Shown piece by piece: positions 40,093 to 52,355 of a stretch of 64,000 nucleotides of DNA. This stretch comes from Paramecium sonneborni (taxonomy: Eukaryota; Ciliophora; Oligohymenophorea; Peniculida; Parameciidae), in the NCBI GenBank assembly GCA_905182985.1, contig CAJJDN010000012.1, forward strand, positions 619,802 through 683,801. The letters are read 5' to 3'. The position numbers and the translations under genes were made by a program. Below the pieces are notes generated by a model, which saw only the letters and a program-made list of their open reading frames with translations, was not told where the DNA came from and searched no databases. Each line of letters begins with the position of its first letter. The stretch's first letter is position 1.

Positions 40093-43065
40093 TCAATTTC
40101 TCTTTTTTTTTTATTCTAGTAAGACTAACCCTGGTTCAATAATTTATTATTTTTATAATTATTATTAGTCTTCTTCTTATTTTAAAGGTTAATTTGATTT
40201 TTATTTATTATTAGTCACAGATTGTGCCAATAATAAAGTGGCCCAGTCAGCATTGTCATTTTTTTTTTAAGTAAATTAATTATCATCATCCTTTTTATCA
40301 GTTTTTCTGGAATTTTTTGAGAATTTTTTACGTCCTTTAGAAAAAGTTTCTTTATTTACATCTTCTTATTTAATATTTGATTCAATTTTTTTTTGTTATA
40401 TCATAAACTTTTTTTCTCCTAAATAAGGAGCATAGAGCAATTTTTTATTTAATTCTTCATGACACATTAAACAAACACTATTATATTTAGTTTCTTCTTT
40501 GTCTTTAGTTTTAGTAGTTAAATTAAATGTTTTTAACTAATTAATAGAGAATAAATACTTAGCATTGAGGACATGAATTTTTATTAAGTTCAACAGAGAG
40601 AATAGCAGGTACTAATTAATAGAGACACCAACATTCATTACAAGATATACAAATTTATTAACCTTTACTGATAAAGGGTTCTAAGATAAGTTCTCCAAAT
40701 TAGCAATTTTTGCATTTTCCAAGCATTCTAGATTCTTTAGATTTTTCACAATTAACATTAGGACATATATTACAAGTGCATTAATCAGATGTAACAAGAG
40801 GTGAAGAGGTAAAACATTTAGGACATATAAGAGTTGTATTAAAAGGAGATTTATTGCTGGTGCATAAAAGTAATTCAAACTATTAGATATATTATATACA
40901 ATACTTTATCAAATGGACATCTATATGCTCCATAAGTTTTGAATTTACAATCTGGTAATAAAGGATATGTTTTAATACACTATTTACAAATAGCAGAATT
41001 ATTTGATTAAACTAAATATCTATTGCAATCTCCACATCTGCTTAAGATAATTTCTTCATCTGATTATTTAATTTATCTGTTAATTCCTTACTAATGATAT
41101 TAGATTAATTAAAAATCATTAATTCTTTCTCTAAAATGAATAAATTTCTTGGTAAAAATTTAAATGACTTCATCTATAACTTATTAATATTTAAGTTTTC
41201 CTTTAGCAATTTAATCAACTTGAGATTCAATATTAGATCTTAATTAAGGTGCTACAAGATCAGAATCAATTCTTTTATAACCTCTTACTAATGATAATCC
41301 TAAATCAGTTGGTTTTAACTTTCTTGATTAACCTTCTACTTTAACATATTATCTTTCACAAATATTATTGATATGAGTAGCCATAGAAGCATCAGTTCCT
41401 ATTTTAAATTTATCCATTAAAGTAATCAGTTCAGTTTCTGTTAAATGATCAGGAGGACTAGTTTAACCTTAAGTATATTCAACAAATGCTATTTAAACTT
41501 TTTTATTATTCACAAACTTAGTTATATCACTTTTATTCTCTGTTATTGCTAACCAATTTGCAACTTTAGTGAATCCTGGATCTATAATATATTTAGATTA
41601 ATATTTGAATTATTATTCATTGACAGAAAATTTTAATGTATGATTTTCATACTTACAATCTTTAGAATGAGCAGCCAAAAACATTTTTACAACATATTCA
41701 TACATACTTTTCTCTTCTCCATAAAGTTCTTATGGTACATTTTCAGTGGGAGTGATAGGAGGATGATCTCCAATATCAACTCCTTATTTAGGATTTAAAT
41801 GACCAGATGTTTTTAAATATTTGCTATGCTCACTTATAATAGTTTCTTTATATTTTTATAAATTATTAATGATTCTTTGAGTTGGGAACTCTTAGGGATA
41901 TGCTGTTGTTTCTGTTCTTGGATAACTCATATATCCTTTTAAATATAATCTTTCAGCAACATGCATTGCTTATTATGGTCCTAAACCCAAATAAGATGAA
42001 GCAAATTTCAATAATTATACTGTATTTATTCCCTCAGGTCTAGGTTTTGATTTTTATTCAACTTATTAAGTGATAACATCTCCTTCTTTACATTTTTATA
42101 ACTGTTGTACGATCTATTTTGCTTCTTATTCTTTCCAGATTTATTATCCCTATTATTAATTATATTAATACAAGCCATTCTACTTCTTATTTGTAACCAA
42201 CATTATTTGATATACTTAATTTAATTGTATAGAATGCTTTTGGTATAAAATTAACAATTTCTTCATGTCTCTCTACACAAAACCCTAAAGTAGGAGTTTG
42301 ACAAGGACCAAAAGTTATCATTTGATCCATTGAATACTTTTTTTAAAAATAAAGAGTTTAAAATCTAGAGAATGCAACTCCTACTTTCAAATCTATTATT
42401 TATCTTGCATCAACTGATTCAGATTCTAAAATATTCGGACCACTATTTAATTAATTATAAGCATTTCTTAAATCTGTTTATGTTATCGATGAAAACTTTG
42501 CTCTTAATTTTCTAATATAATTTAATTAATGTTATTACTTTGCTCTTCCTTAAGAATTGCAAACTTCATCAACTTCAAAACAAATATTCTCTCCCTCTCT
42601 ATCATTATCTAACCATAATATTAAATAATCTATTCCTGAAGAACATTTCTTTAATAAACCTATTCCCGCCTTATTAGCTGGTTTCTTTATGGTCTTTGCT
42701 TAAAATAACTCTATAGGATCACATGAATTCTTAAATGATAATTAAAAATACCCAATTTTCATATTCTTTTGGAAAATCTCTTGAAAATAAATGTCCATTT
42801 GTTGCTGTCACAGTAAAATTTGCTTACTATCCTTTAAACATTCCAGAGAAGTAAAAGAATGCTTATCTACCCTTTTTAGCCCTCACTTTATTTCCTATTG
42901 CATATGCCACTGCTTCTGCTATTGAATTTTTCTCAGCCACCTTTTTCTAATCATATTATTTACCATTAAAATCTTTAAATTTGATCCTGAGTAATTTGCA
43001 AATTCTTCATCTTGATAATCATAATCATCTTAATCATCTTATTCACCATAATCATATTGATCCAT
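40093..43065 (-). CDS. TOP3: DNA topoisomerase III (type IA)
   Basis: Type IA topoisomerase that, with a RecQ helicase partner, resolves recombination and replication intermediates. The 952-residue model opens with an acidic tail (YGEQDDQDDYDYQDEE). The Toprim domain has KILMVAEKNSIAEAVA and the metal-binding LDNDREGEN. The gate domain contains the active tyrosine in KGYMSYPRTETTAYP near residue 365, and SPPDHLTETELI follows. The C-terminal third has several CxxC zinc modules (CGDCNRY, ICPKCF, CNICPNVNC, CKNCQF, CISCNECWC, CPQC, CLMCHEE). It ends in a Lys/Gln-rich disordered tail. Five introns of 23, 22, 22, 25 and 22 nt leave an exact frame. The number of zinc modules suggests TOP3-alpha rather than TOP3-beta, but I am not certain. 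Confidence 0.93.
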
Positions 43066-43332
43066 TAATATCTTTATTTACTTTTATATAATTATTATTT
43101 AATATTAACCATCAATCAAATTTATCATCATCCTTATTTTTATTTTATGCTTCTCTCTTTCTATAAATTACTATCACTATTTAATTTTTTATATCATAAT
43201 TTATTATTTCTCTTTCCCTATAAAACTCATTATAATTATGTAATCTTTCTTATCTTCTTTAATTCACTCTATATATAAAGCTTGATACATTTTCATTTAT
43301 TCTAAATTTTAAATATATTATTAGAGTTTTTG

Positions 43333-43629
43333 ATGATGGTTCAAGTTTCATAATGTCTTGGCGATGGCCTTAATGATGTTGATGAATTATTTGACTTTCA
43401 AGAAAGATCCTCTTATTATAAAAAACATATATAAAACTCACATAAAGTTAGAATTGATATGTTTTAACATCAAATTGTCAAAAAAGAAAAGAATCACTCT
43501 ATCAGTTTCAGAGATGAAGTTGTACCCAATTATGGACTTGTTGATATTATGATCGTTGAAAATTGGAAAGATTATAATATTATTCCAAACTCAGAGATTA
43601 GAGATAACTGTTCTTGCAATATCTTATGA
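43333..43629 (+). CDS. Small protein ending in a CaaX-like box
   Basis: Intronless 98-residue protein starting MMVQVSQCLGDGLNDVDELF. A compact basic/acidic body follows (ISFRDEVVPNYGLVDIMIVE, then NWKDYN). The C-terminus is RDNCSCNIL. The last four residues CNIL fit a CaaX prenylation box with Leu last, usually a geranylgeranylation signal. A second cysteine two residues upstream could be palmitoylated. A membrane-attached cytosolic protein is inferred; family not recognised. It starts 268 bp from the divergent TOP3 start. Confidence 0.55.
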
Positions 43630-44328
43630 CTAGTAACATTTACAATGATAACCTTAATGTTTTATTATCAGTAATACTATTATTATTCCTTTAAATCATT
43701 CAAACCTTTTAGTTTTACACTATATAAATAACCAAATATTTAATTAATACTAAAATAAAATTAAATATTATTATCTATTCCAATTTAATATACCTTCTCT
43801 ATTTTTAATTACTTTTTATTTTTCATCTCTAAAATCTAATTTAAAACTAATACAACATATTTTCTATCATATAAATAAATGCTTTTCAATTTATTAATTT
43901 ATACCATTCAATTATCAATGATATAATATTTAATTTTGTAATATATGAATGATTGGTGTTATTTTAACCTTCAAAATGATTCAAAAAGCTTATTCAATCT
44001 AATTTTAATTTTTAAGTCTAGGTAAAAAAATGTTTTCATGTATCTAAGAATTTAAATAAATTGTTATTTACTTGATTAAAGTTAGCATAATGAATCAAAT
44101 TGAATTTTATTGATATTCTAAATAGAAAACCTTAAGTTAATTAAAACTTTATAATAAGAGCTTGGTTAGAGATAATTGTTGTAATAATATTGAATAGAGA
44201 TTATAAAACAACGATAATCTCTGAATATAAATAATTTTCTTATGTATTTTTGATTTGCAAATATCATTTTTAGTTGATTTAATTAGTATTTATAAAGTGT
44301 AATTTTTTTAATAAAAATAATATAATTA
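43630..44328. other. Intergenic spacer
   Basis: About 700 bp of A+T-rich DNA. One 46-codon open frame (about 43977-44117) is too weak to call. Nothing else seen. Confidence 0.4.
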
Positions 44329-46391
44329 ATGGAGATCTTAATAAAAGAGGTTCTTAATATACTTGGAATAAAAGGTTAAATACTAAAAAAGGATTTAATA
44401 GAAAAATTAAAAGAGAATGGTCTTCCTAGTTTTGAACCAGAGAAACTATTTGAAATGTTATTGAGTATAAAAGGTATTCAAATTAATAATGATAAAATTT
44501 AATATGAGAAGCAATCAAATAGATTAGAATTGTATATTGAAGATGATAAGAAATATTTAAAAGTAATGGATGATATATTTTAAATAATCTTGAAAGATAA
44601 GGATGGATTAAGCTATCAATAAATTCAATAAAAATTACCAAAATCAGGAAAACAATTGGAATTAAATTAAATATCACATTATTGTAGAAAATTGTATGAT
44701 TTGAATCTAGTAGTTATTTCATGTAAAAGTCATTGTAAATAGGTGAAAGCAAGGAAATTTTGTTAATATTTAAAATGGAAAGGATTTGAAAATACAGAAG
44801 AGGAAAAGAATTAAGTTTAATAACATAATCATTATAAGGAGTTTAATTTTTATTAAAATCTCTGGCTTAATTTATAAGAATCATTACTTGAATCAGAAGT
44901 TCGATAAAGAATGAATAAATGTGAAGAAAGTAAATCATTTTCAAGATTGATTGATAATCTATTTAAAGGAGCATAGGAACTTACTTAAGATGCAGAGAGA
45001 AGAGGGAAAATATTTATGTATAGATATAAAGCAAAAGAACCATTAAAAAAGTGGCCATATGTATAAACAAATTAAAAAGTAACAATAAGAGGAACATTAG
45101 TTAATAATTTTAATGTAGAAGTATTAGAAGAATTATAAAATTTACTTAAGAAGTAAGGATATGAAGTAGAACAAGATAATTATAAAATTGGAGAATGTTT
45201 AAATAATGTTAATAATAATTAATTAGAAATAAAAAATGATAAAAAACAGAAAGGTTAAAGAAAAATATAAGTTTCTTAATAAAAAATTAATAGATTTGCT
45301 TGTATTTGCAATTATTTACATTTAAAAAAAATAGCAAATTTAAAAGATTTGAAAGATGAAATAATTAAGATAGAAAAGGATGAAAATAATGGTATAATTG
45401 ATACTCGAACAATTCATTCCTTATTGAAAACTTTAGAAACTATTGATTTTTTAAATATTCACCATATTAAAACTGTTATTGTTTAAAAAGAATGTGATAG
45501 ATGGCTTATTTCTCATTCTAGTGTTAATGAAGAGGATCCATAATTTAAGAAGAAGAAAATGGAATTGTAAAATGATAAATAATTTCTCTTTAACAAAAAT
45601 AACATAGACTAACCTAAAAATCCAGGTAAAGAAAAAGAAGAAGTATAATTATAAAAAAAAAAATAACAAAGCGATACTTTTATTTAACAAGATGATGAAA
45701 AGATATATATAAGTGGTGACGAGATGGAAGTTTAATATAAAATAATCAATGCTAAGGAATATAAAATTAATAAAATTAAGTCTGCTGTAGAAAAATTAGA
45801 TTTAATAATCAATTAATTAAAAAAGGAAGCGATTAACAAATTAAGACCAAATTATGATGTGTAGATTGCTAATGAAATTTTTTAAAGAATGAATCATACA
45901 GATAGTTCTATTGGATCATTACTGGGATTAGAATAAAAAGTTTATTAATAAATTGAATGTAAAAAGGAATTTTCATAAATGGAAGAATGGGAAATAGATA
46001 CTAAATTATTAAATCCTTTATATTCCGTTTAATATCCAAATTTAAATGAAGAATTAACACCTTTAGAGTATCAACATAATATGAAATTTAAAAAAAATAA
46101 TGCAAACTATGACTCACAAAAAAATGCTGCAGAAAAATTAAAGAATTATCTATTAAGATATCCAAATTAAAGTATAAGTAAATTAATGCATATTTTTCCA
46201 AATATTAATGTATATGCTTTGCTTAAAAAAATGTTAATTGATAATACCATTGAAGTACTTATAATAATTTAATTAATTAATAGATTAAAATACTTACAAA
46301 TTAAAATTAGGATCTAGATTAAGCACTTGATTTATATGAGATTGATAAAATAAAGTATAGGATAACAGAAAATTATTTAGGATATTTTTGA
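44329..46391 (+). CDS. Winged-helix protein, possibly TFIIIC-like subunit
   Basis: 677 residues, one 29-nt intron near the 3' end. Splicing gives IEIKILTNQNQDLDQALDLY and a natural end. Several winged-helix-like segments appear. One is near the start (EVLNILGIKGQILKKDLIEK), another is LKDKDGLSYQQIQQKLPKSG followed by ISHYCRKLYDLNLVV, then IKIEKDENNGIIDTRTIHSL, and one is at the C-terminus (LLRYPNQSISKLMHIFPNIN). This arrangement resembles the B-block-binding subunit of Pol III factor TFIIIC, which is a tentative idea based on pattern only. The middle is Lys/Gln-rich and probably disordered. Confidence 0.45.
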
Positions 46392-46589
46392 GTTAACAAA
46401 TTTATTTTTTAAATATAAAACTTTTTTAAATCAAAATAAATTTAGGATTGCTTCTTGAAAATGTAATCTCTGAAGTCATCAAAATTATATTAATTAGTTT
46501 CTTAAGCAAAATATTTTATATTTCAATAAGGATATCAATTTTTATTAAAATTTAATAATTATTTGTACTAAATATTTTAGATATTATAA

Positions 46590-48232
46590 ATGAATAGAAA
46601 TGAAAAGCAAATCGAACATTACCGTTACAATTATAAAAAAGGAAAAATTGGAAAAGGTTCATATGCAACTGTCTATAAAGGAGTGGATACAAAATCAAAA
46701 TAAAATGTTGCCATTAAATAAATTCATAAAGCAGATCTTTAAAATGCAGGTTTTATCAAATTTATATTAGTTTAGATGACGAAGAGCATTTGCTGAATGA
46801 GATTAATATACTTAAGAGAATAAAAAATCCAAATATAATTGAAATACTTGATGTTCTTTAAACAAAAGATCATTATTATATTGTATTAGAATATTGTAAT
46901 TTGGGAGATTTAGATTCTCTACTTAAATAGAAGAATATTATTAAATTAGAAGATCATATAACCTTCTTGTAAGATATTTTAAATGCCTTTACAACATTAA
47001 TTAGATAAGGAATAGCCCATAGAGATCTTAAACCAGCAAATATTTTAGTTCATTAGGAAGGAAAAAGAAAGATCTTTAAATTAGCTGATTTTGGTTATGC
47101 AAAAACAATATTTAATTATAAAGCTTAAATTTTAAAAAGTAATTTGGGAACACCAGCATATATGAGCCCATAATTACTAAAAGAAGAATAATATACAACA
47201 AAAAGCGACATTTGGAGTTTTGGGATAATTTTATATTAAATTATATTCAATACTCGTATTATTTTAAGCTAATATAGTGCCTTGGATGGGGAAATCAGAA
47301 AATGATTTAATTTAAATGATCTATAGTATTCCAATACAATTTCCTTAAAATCCAAAAGTTTCGTCAATTTGTTTAGATTTAATTATAAGTTGTTTATAAG
47401 TGAATGAAGAAAAAAGAATAAATTGGGATGATTTATTTAGACATCCTTATGTATGCAATTATTTTGGAAAAGTGGATATTCAATAGAATAGCTGTTTAAA
47501 AAAGGTGTTTATATTATCTTAGAGTCTAAGATAGAAAATAGGATAAGAAGAATAGATGGATTAATTATTAATCAACTTAAATATTTAAGATAAATAATGT
47601 TAATTAAATTCTGAAGATTTTAAAAATTTTATTAAATAAGTGAATTAAAGCGAAAGCCTTAGTGATGATGATATTTAATTTTTATTTCAGGAATTTTAAA
47701 TTGATGGCTTAGTAAATTATAAGGAATTTAAAAATTTTGTATTTTATAATCATCCAAAAAGAGTAAAAATTGTTAGGCATTTGTCTAATTCAAACATTAC
47801 AATTCTTACAAAATTAGCATTAGGCTTGAAATAATATAATATCAAAGATTTGTTTGAATAATTTGCAACTACAAAAAAAGACACTTTAGAAAGACATTAA
47901 TTTTCAAAAATGATTAAAATATTCGCAAGTACTAATTCTTTGACTAATCAAAATGTAAGAATTGACTATTACTTAATTTTTAGATAAAAGAAATAATTGA
48001 TTTTTTTGATGACAATGGAGATGGTATGATTCAATTTTCAGAATTTAATAATGTTTTGAGATATGTGCAATAAATTGATAAATCATCGAATAATGATAAT
48101 AGATTAGATACAATCACTGAATTAGATGAAATATCATTTATTTAAGAGAGCAACAGTTTTAAAAATATTAATTAAATGCTTGATAAAAGATCAGATTAAA
48201 AAATCAGTATATGTGAATGTATTACTTTTTGA
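46590..48232 (+). CDS. Ser/Thr protein kinase with C-terminal EF-hand
   Basis: 521 residues. The kinase domain is near residues 10-275: Gly loop IGKGSYATVYKG, NVAIKQ lysine, HRDLKPANIL, LADFGYAK, GTPAYMSPQLL and WSFGIILYQI. The sequence style is close to ULK/Atg1-type kinases of protists. About 170 residues of helical linker follow, then a canonical EF-hand FFDDNGDGMIQFSEF at about 446-460, with weaker EF-like pieces such as FQEFQIDGLVNYKEFKNF before it. This makes it CDPK-like, so calcium control is inferred. Introns of 26, 22 and 29 nt leave an exact frame; the first, within the β3-αC region, restores DDEEHLLNEI. Confidence 0.85.
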
Positions 48233-48441
48233 TTTTAATCTCATATAATATTAAAATTAATAAAATTTTAATGAATCAATTGACTAATTAAATAATTTGT
48301 GAATATAAATAATTTTTAGCCGATTGAAACAGTAAATTCTAAATTTGAAATAATTATGAATTAGAACTGAATTTAGTTTTGTTCCAAAAAGAAAGAGAAT
48401 TTTAATATAAAAGAACAAAACATATAATGATAAATTTAAAG

Positions 48442-48948
48442 TCAAGGCATTTCTATTTCACCATATTCTAATAATCTCTTTTCATATGCAAGATATTATT
48501 GTTAATCAATGAACAATTCATAATTCATATATTCTAAAAATTCTTGTTCTAATTTATTTATTTCTTTCAAATTTACTCCACCAACCTTTGCATAGTATTC
48601 ATTTTTATAATAATCATCATCTTAAAATTTTATCGCAATTACAATGGCTAGAAGTAAAAATCTATAAAAGATGTATAAAAAGATATACCTATGTATACAA
48701 TGAGAATTTAATACTAGATATGCGTGTTTTTCTTAAAGTCTGTCAAGGTATATGAGAGCTATAACAAAACATTATTCACTGCAATGCGTATATTTGCTTA
48801 TTCTTTACAAATAGTTGAAAATTGTTATAGCCGGAGCTGATACTGCATGAAAGAGAGAATTTGATTCTAATTCAAGAGAATCAGTTTCTTTGATTATCTC
48901 ATCTAAAATATTTGAGATTATAAAGAGGATTGGATTTGACTGCTGCAT
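48442..48948 (-). CDS. Pho80/P-type (U-type) cyclin
   Basis: Single-cyclin-box protein of 159 residues, the regulatory partner of a Pho85/CDK5-like kinase. The cyclin fold is complete: [73 protein letters not shown] and [11 protein letters not shown] are all typical of Pho80-like cyclins. A 27-nt intron between HCIH and RFLLLA is chosen because splicing matches the family. It is a multiple of three and has no in-frame stop. The ATG is 47 bp downstream of the preceding gene's stop. Confidence 0.85.
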
Positions 48949-48995
48949 TAATTTGATATATACAATAATATTAATAATAAAAATATCCTTTTTTA

Positions 48996-51900
48996 TCAAA
49001 TAATGCTACATTCACAATCGCAATCGTAAACTGGACATTTTTAATATAACTCAAACCATTCTTCAATATGAGACTAATGACCACCATGTTTACAACTTAA
49101 ACACCAAACCATTGCTTAGTCAATTTTTAATTAATCTAAGATTCTTTATTAATTGGATCCTCTTTTTCTATCAATGTCTTAATTATTTGGTATTGTAAAA
49201 TATTATGCACAAACAACACAATTGGACAATGCGTGATTACAAGAAGCACAAAGATTTGTTCTTGGATTATCATCTCTAGCAAGATTTCTAAGTAATTGAT
49301 TAAATATTCAAAAATTAATACCCTCTTCTGGGGTTACCCCTTCTTTATATTTCTAAATAAGGTTATCCAACAGGATTCGAACAAAAATTGCAACACATTG
49401 AAATTTGGGGAGATAAGTACTGTTTGAAAGCTTCGTTAAGAAATGGTTTATTATATTCAATCTCAGTTTATTTTATCTTACATAATAATGTATTTATTGG
49501 TATTTCTTATTTTAATAAATAATCAATATATGAGTTAAATATCTTTATAAGTTTATCTTTTTATGGATAATCTATAATATATAAGTAAATAGAAACTATT
49601 CCACATAATTATAGATCGCCTTTATCATCTAGATATTATTATAAATATTAAATTGACATATCACATTTCCCATTTAATATTATATTATCTAACATATTAG
49701 AAATTTAAGGTTTCCTTCCTTAACAAAATCTAGCCCATAATCCTATTCTATCAAAAATACTTATCTTATTAGCACCATAGTTTAAATAATCAATAAATTT
49801 ATCTTTTTTCAAAAATTCAGCAATTAATTCATAATATGGATCAGAAAATTTCTTATTTTCTAAAAATACTTAACAAATTTCAATTATTTTTTTAAGAATA
49901 TCTTTCTAATTTGAAATTGTATATAAATTTCTTAATTCTTCAATGCCTTAAAGTGCCATTAAGATTTGATATGTTTCTTTATTTTTATTTTCAAGATGTT
50001 CTTTTAAAATTTATATTGCTTTCTAAAATTAAAAATGAACACAAGCAATCGCTGCTGCTCTTGAATATTCAGTCTTTTAAATACATTATTTACATATATT
50101 TTCAACATTAAAATTCTAACAATCATCTCCACTTTTCCAACCACATCTATTGATTAACTTACTTATTTAATCATTAGTAAAATATTTATAGAAAAAATAC
50201 TCATTTTATTTTGCTTCACTTTCAGGTTAAATGTATATACCTTCAAGTATAGAATTTTCTTTAGGTTTTTAACTTAAGTTCTAATTTTATATATGTAATT
50301 CTTATTGAGAACGAATTGTTCCTGGTCTAGGCTTCTAAATTTGAGTATTATTAATTTATTATTGTTATTGTTATTACTTTATTTCATCTAAACATAATTG
50401 AATATATTAAAATATGTCAGGATTAGCAAAATAGCAATCATTTATATCAAATTGAAATCCTTTTGAAAGTCTCTCTTATACTAAATCATGGAAATCTTTT
50501 TCATTTTCATCTTTTTAAATTGAATTAATATTCCATTCGTTTTATGTCCTTACTAATATTTAGTCCTTTGAAATGTATTACAAGGAGTCTTTATATTAAA
50601 ATAAATTTAAGTAATTGTATAATTCTTAATAATTATACTCCTAATCATCATCTAACTAAATATTAGTTATATTGTATTATTCCAATATATTCTAAAATTC
50701 GCTAGCAGGTATTTTTTTTTATCTCAAATTATGATCTTGGCTTATTTCTTAAAGAAGATTTTACATAATTCTTTAAATAATTGTAATAATATTGAAATAA
50801 AGAAATTGAAGATCATTATTATTGTTTTAAGAGGAAATTTATAGTTTCTATAGTACTTTTATTATAAGTCTAAAAGGACAGTAACTCTTCATGTTACAAC
50901 TAAATTTTATATTACAAAATACTTCATCTATAAAATCCTAATTATTCAATAATATTCTTGGTAAAGTATTATCAAATCGAAGAATGAAATATTAAGTAGT
51001 TTCACATACAACATCTCTTAAATCTTCATACTAAGTTGTTATAGATTAATTTACTTATATTCTTCTATCAAAATGTAAATATATATCTGATATTTCAATA
51101 AATTATCTGAAAATTTAATTATACTCATGGTTTGATTCAAAAAAGCTTTTAATTTTGGTTTGAGAATTAGCCATGGTTCTATAATCTTGAAATATTTGTA
51201 AGGATTTGGCAATTACTAAATAGATCAAGCTCAAAGCTGTAATTTTTTCATTTTCCTTAAATCTATAATCTATAAGGCATATGTCAAACAATTAAACTAG
51301 TTCTCTATATCTATAGTATGATTAATTAGTTCTTTCTTTTAATAAGACTTTAGGTTCTTTATTAATAATGAATTCATCCCATAATTTAGTGTAATAATTC
51401 AACCAAAATATAGGAGTATTTGGATTCATTCTAAAATCAAGAGATTTTAATATTGAAACTTCCATTTCCTCTATTTCTTAAATTGAATATTAATCTTAAA
51501 TAAGTTTATGAAAATCTCTTAATGTTTTAGGATAAATTTCTTCACATTTATGAGCTATGAAAATGGCTGCTACTCCAAGAAGTTAAAATTTAGATATTAA
51601 AACATTTTGTTATCTAAGAAGAAATCTTTCAACGTAATTTCTAGATAAATAAAATGTTTCCCTTTTAAAATTAAATGAATGAGCTACTTCAAGCAACCAA
51701 TCAAATAAAATAGCCACCATATGACTTTAAATTTCTTTCTAGTTGTTTAAGTAGTTTTTTTAATAACTATAAATTTCTTCAAATTTTACTTATTCTCTCA
51801 TAAACTCATTCAAAGTTTCTTACTCTTCTTCTTAATTATTTTCTTAACAATTATTAAATGTAAATGAAGATAAATCTTTTACAAATTCCTCGCAAATCAA

Positions 51901-52164
51901 ATTCTCTTACACTTTTGAATTTAATTATTAAATTCTTTGTTATGTAAAAGGAATTTCTTAAACCATTATTGGAGATATTGTTATCTCATTCTTAACTTTC
52001 TTAGTGGTCGTTTATCTATATTTAGAAAATATTAAATACTCATATTCACATGCCGCCTAATTGGATTTGAAATTAACACTATCAAAATTGGATTTGTCTC
52101 CTAAATTTCTTTATTTTTGACCTTTTCTAGGTCTGCTTTTTTACTTTTTTTCATGGTTTTACAT
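48996..52164 (-). CDS. Cyclin-box and MIOS-like (GATOR2) fusion protein
   Basis: One uninterrupted reading frame of 1,044 residues. After a basic head, residues about 149-260 form a B/E-type cyclin box (MVAILFDWLLEVAHSF, SKFQLLGVAAIFIAHKCEEI, MEVSILKSLDFRMNPNTPIF). A Gln-rich linker (Q run near 590) leads to a helical solenoid at about 700-880 (YSRAAAIACVHFQFQKAIQI, then DRIGLWARFCQ). The C-terminal zinc domain reads ISMCCNFCSNP, NCVVCAQ, MVWCLSCKHGGHQSHIEEWF and CPVYDCDCECSII. The solenoid and zinc domain match MIOS/Sea4 of GATOR2, which activates TORC1 in response to amino acids. Known MIOS proteins carry a WD40 propeller N-terminally; here I see a cyclin box instead. The only intron (34 nt) is in the zinc domain. 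Two adjacent genes joined by a missed intron or frame change remain possible. Confidence 0.7.
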
Positions 52165-52355
52165 TTATAGACTCTTGGCTATGTAATTATTGTATTATTT
52201 AAATTTATTACTAATCGTATGAAAATTAAAATATAAGAATATCAAAGAGTTTATATTTTTGTTTTTATGGGAATTAATAGGATTAGAGATAAGATTATAA
52301 ATAAATAAAGTATATTTTATCAAATAATAATATTCTAAGAAAAAACAACTCAAAA

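Noticed and set aside
48805..48999. Upstream start at 48999 for the Pho80-like cyclin
   Set aside because: It would begin with TTG and overlap the MIOS-like stop. ATG 48948 leaves the full cyclin box.
51900..52150. An alternative open frame starting MKKSKKADLEKVKNKE
   Set aside because: It ends at a TGA after about 85 codons. The overlapping frame from ATG 52164 continues into the cyclin box.
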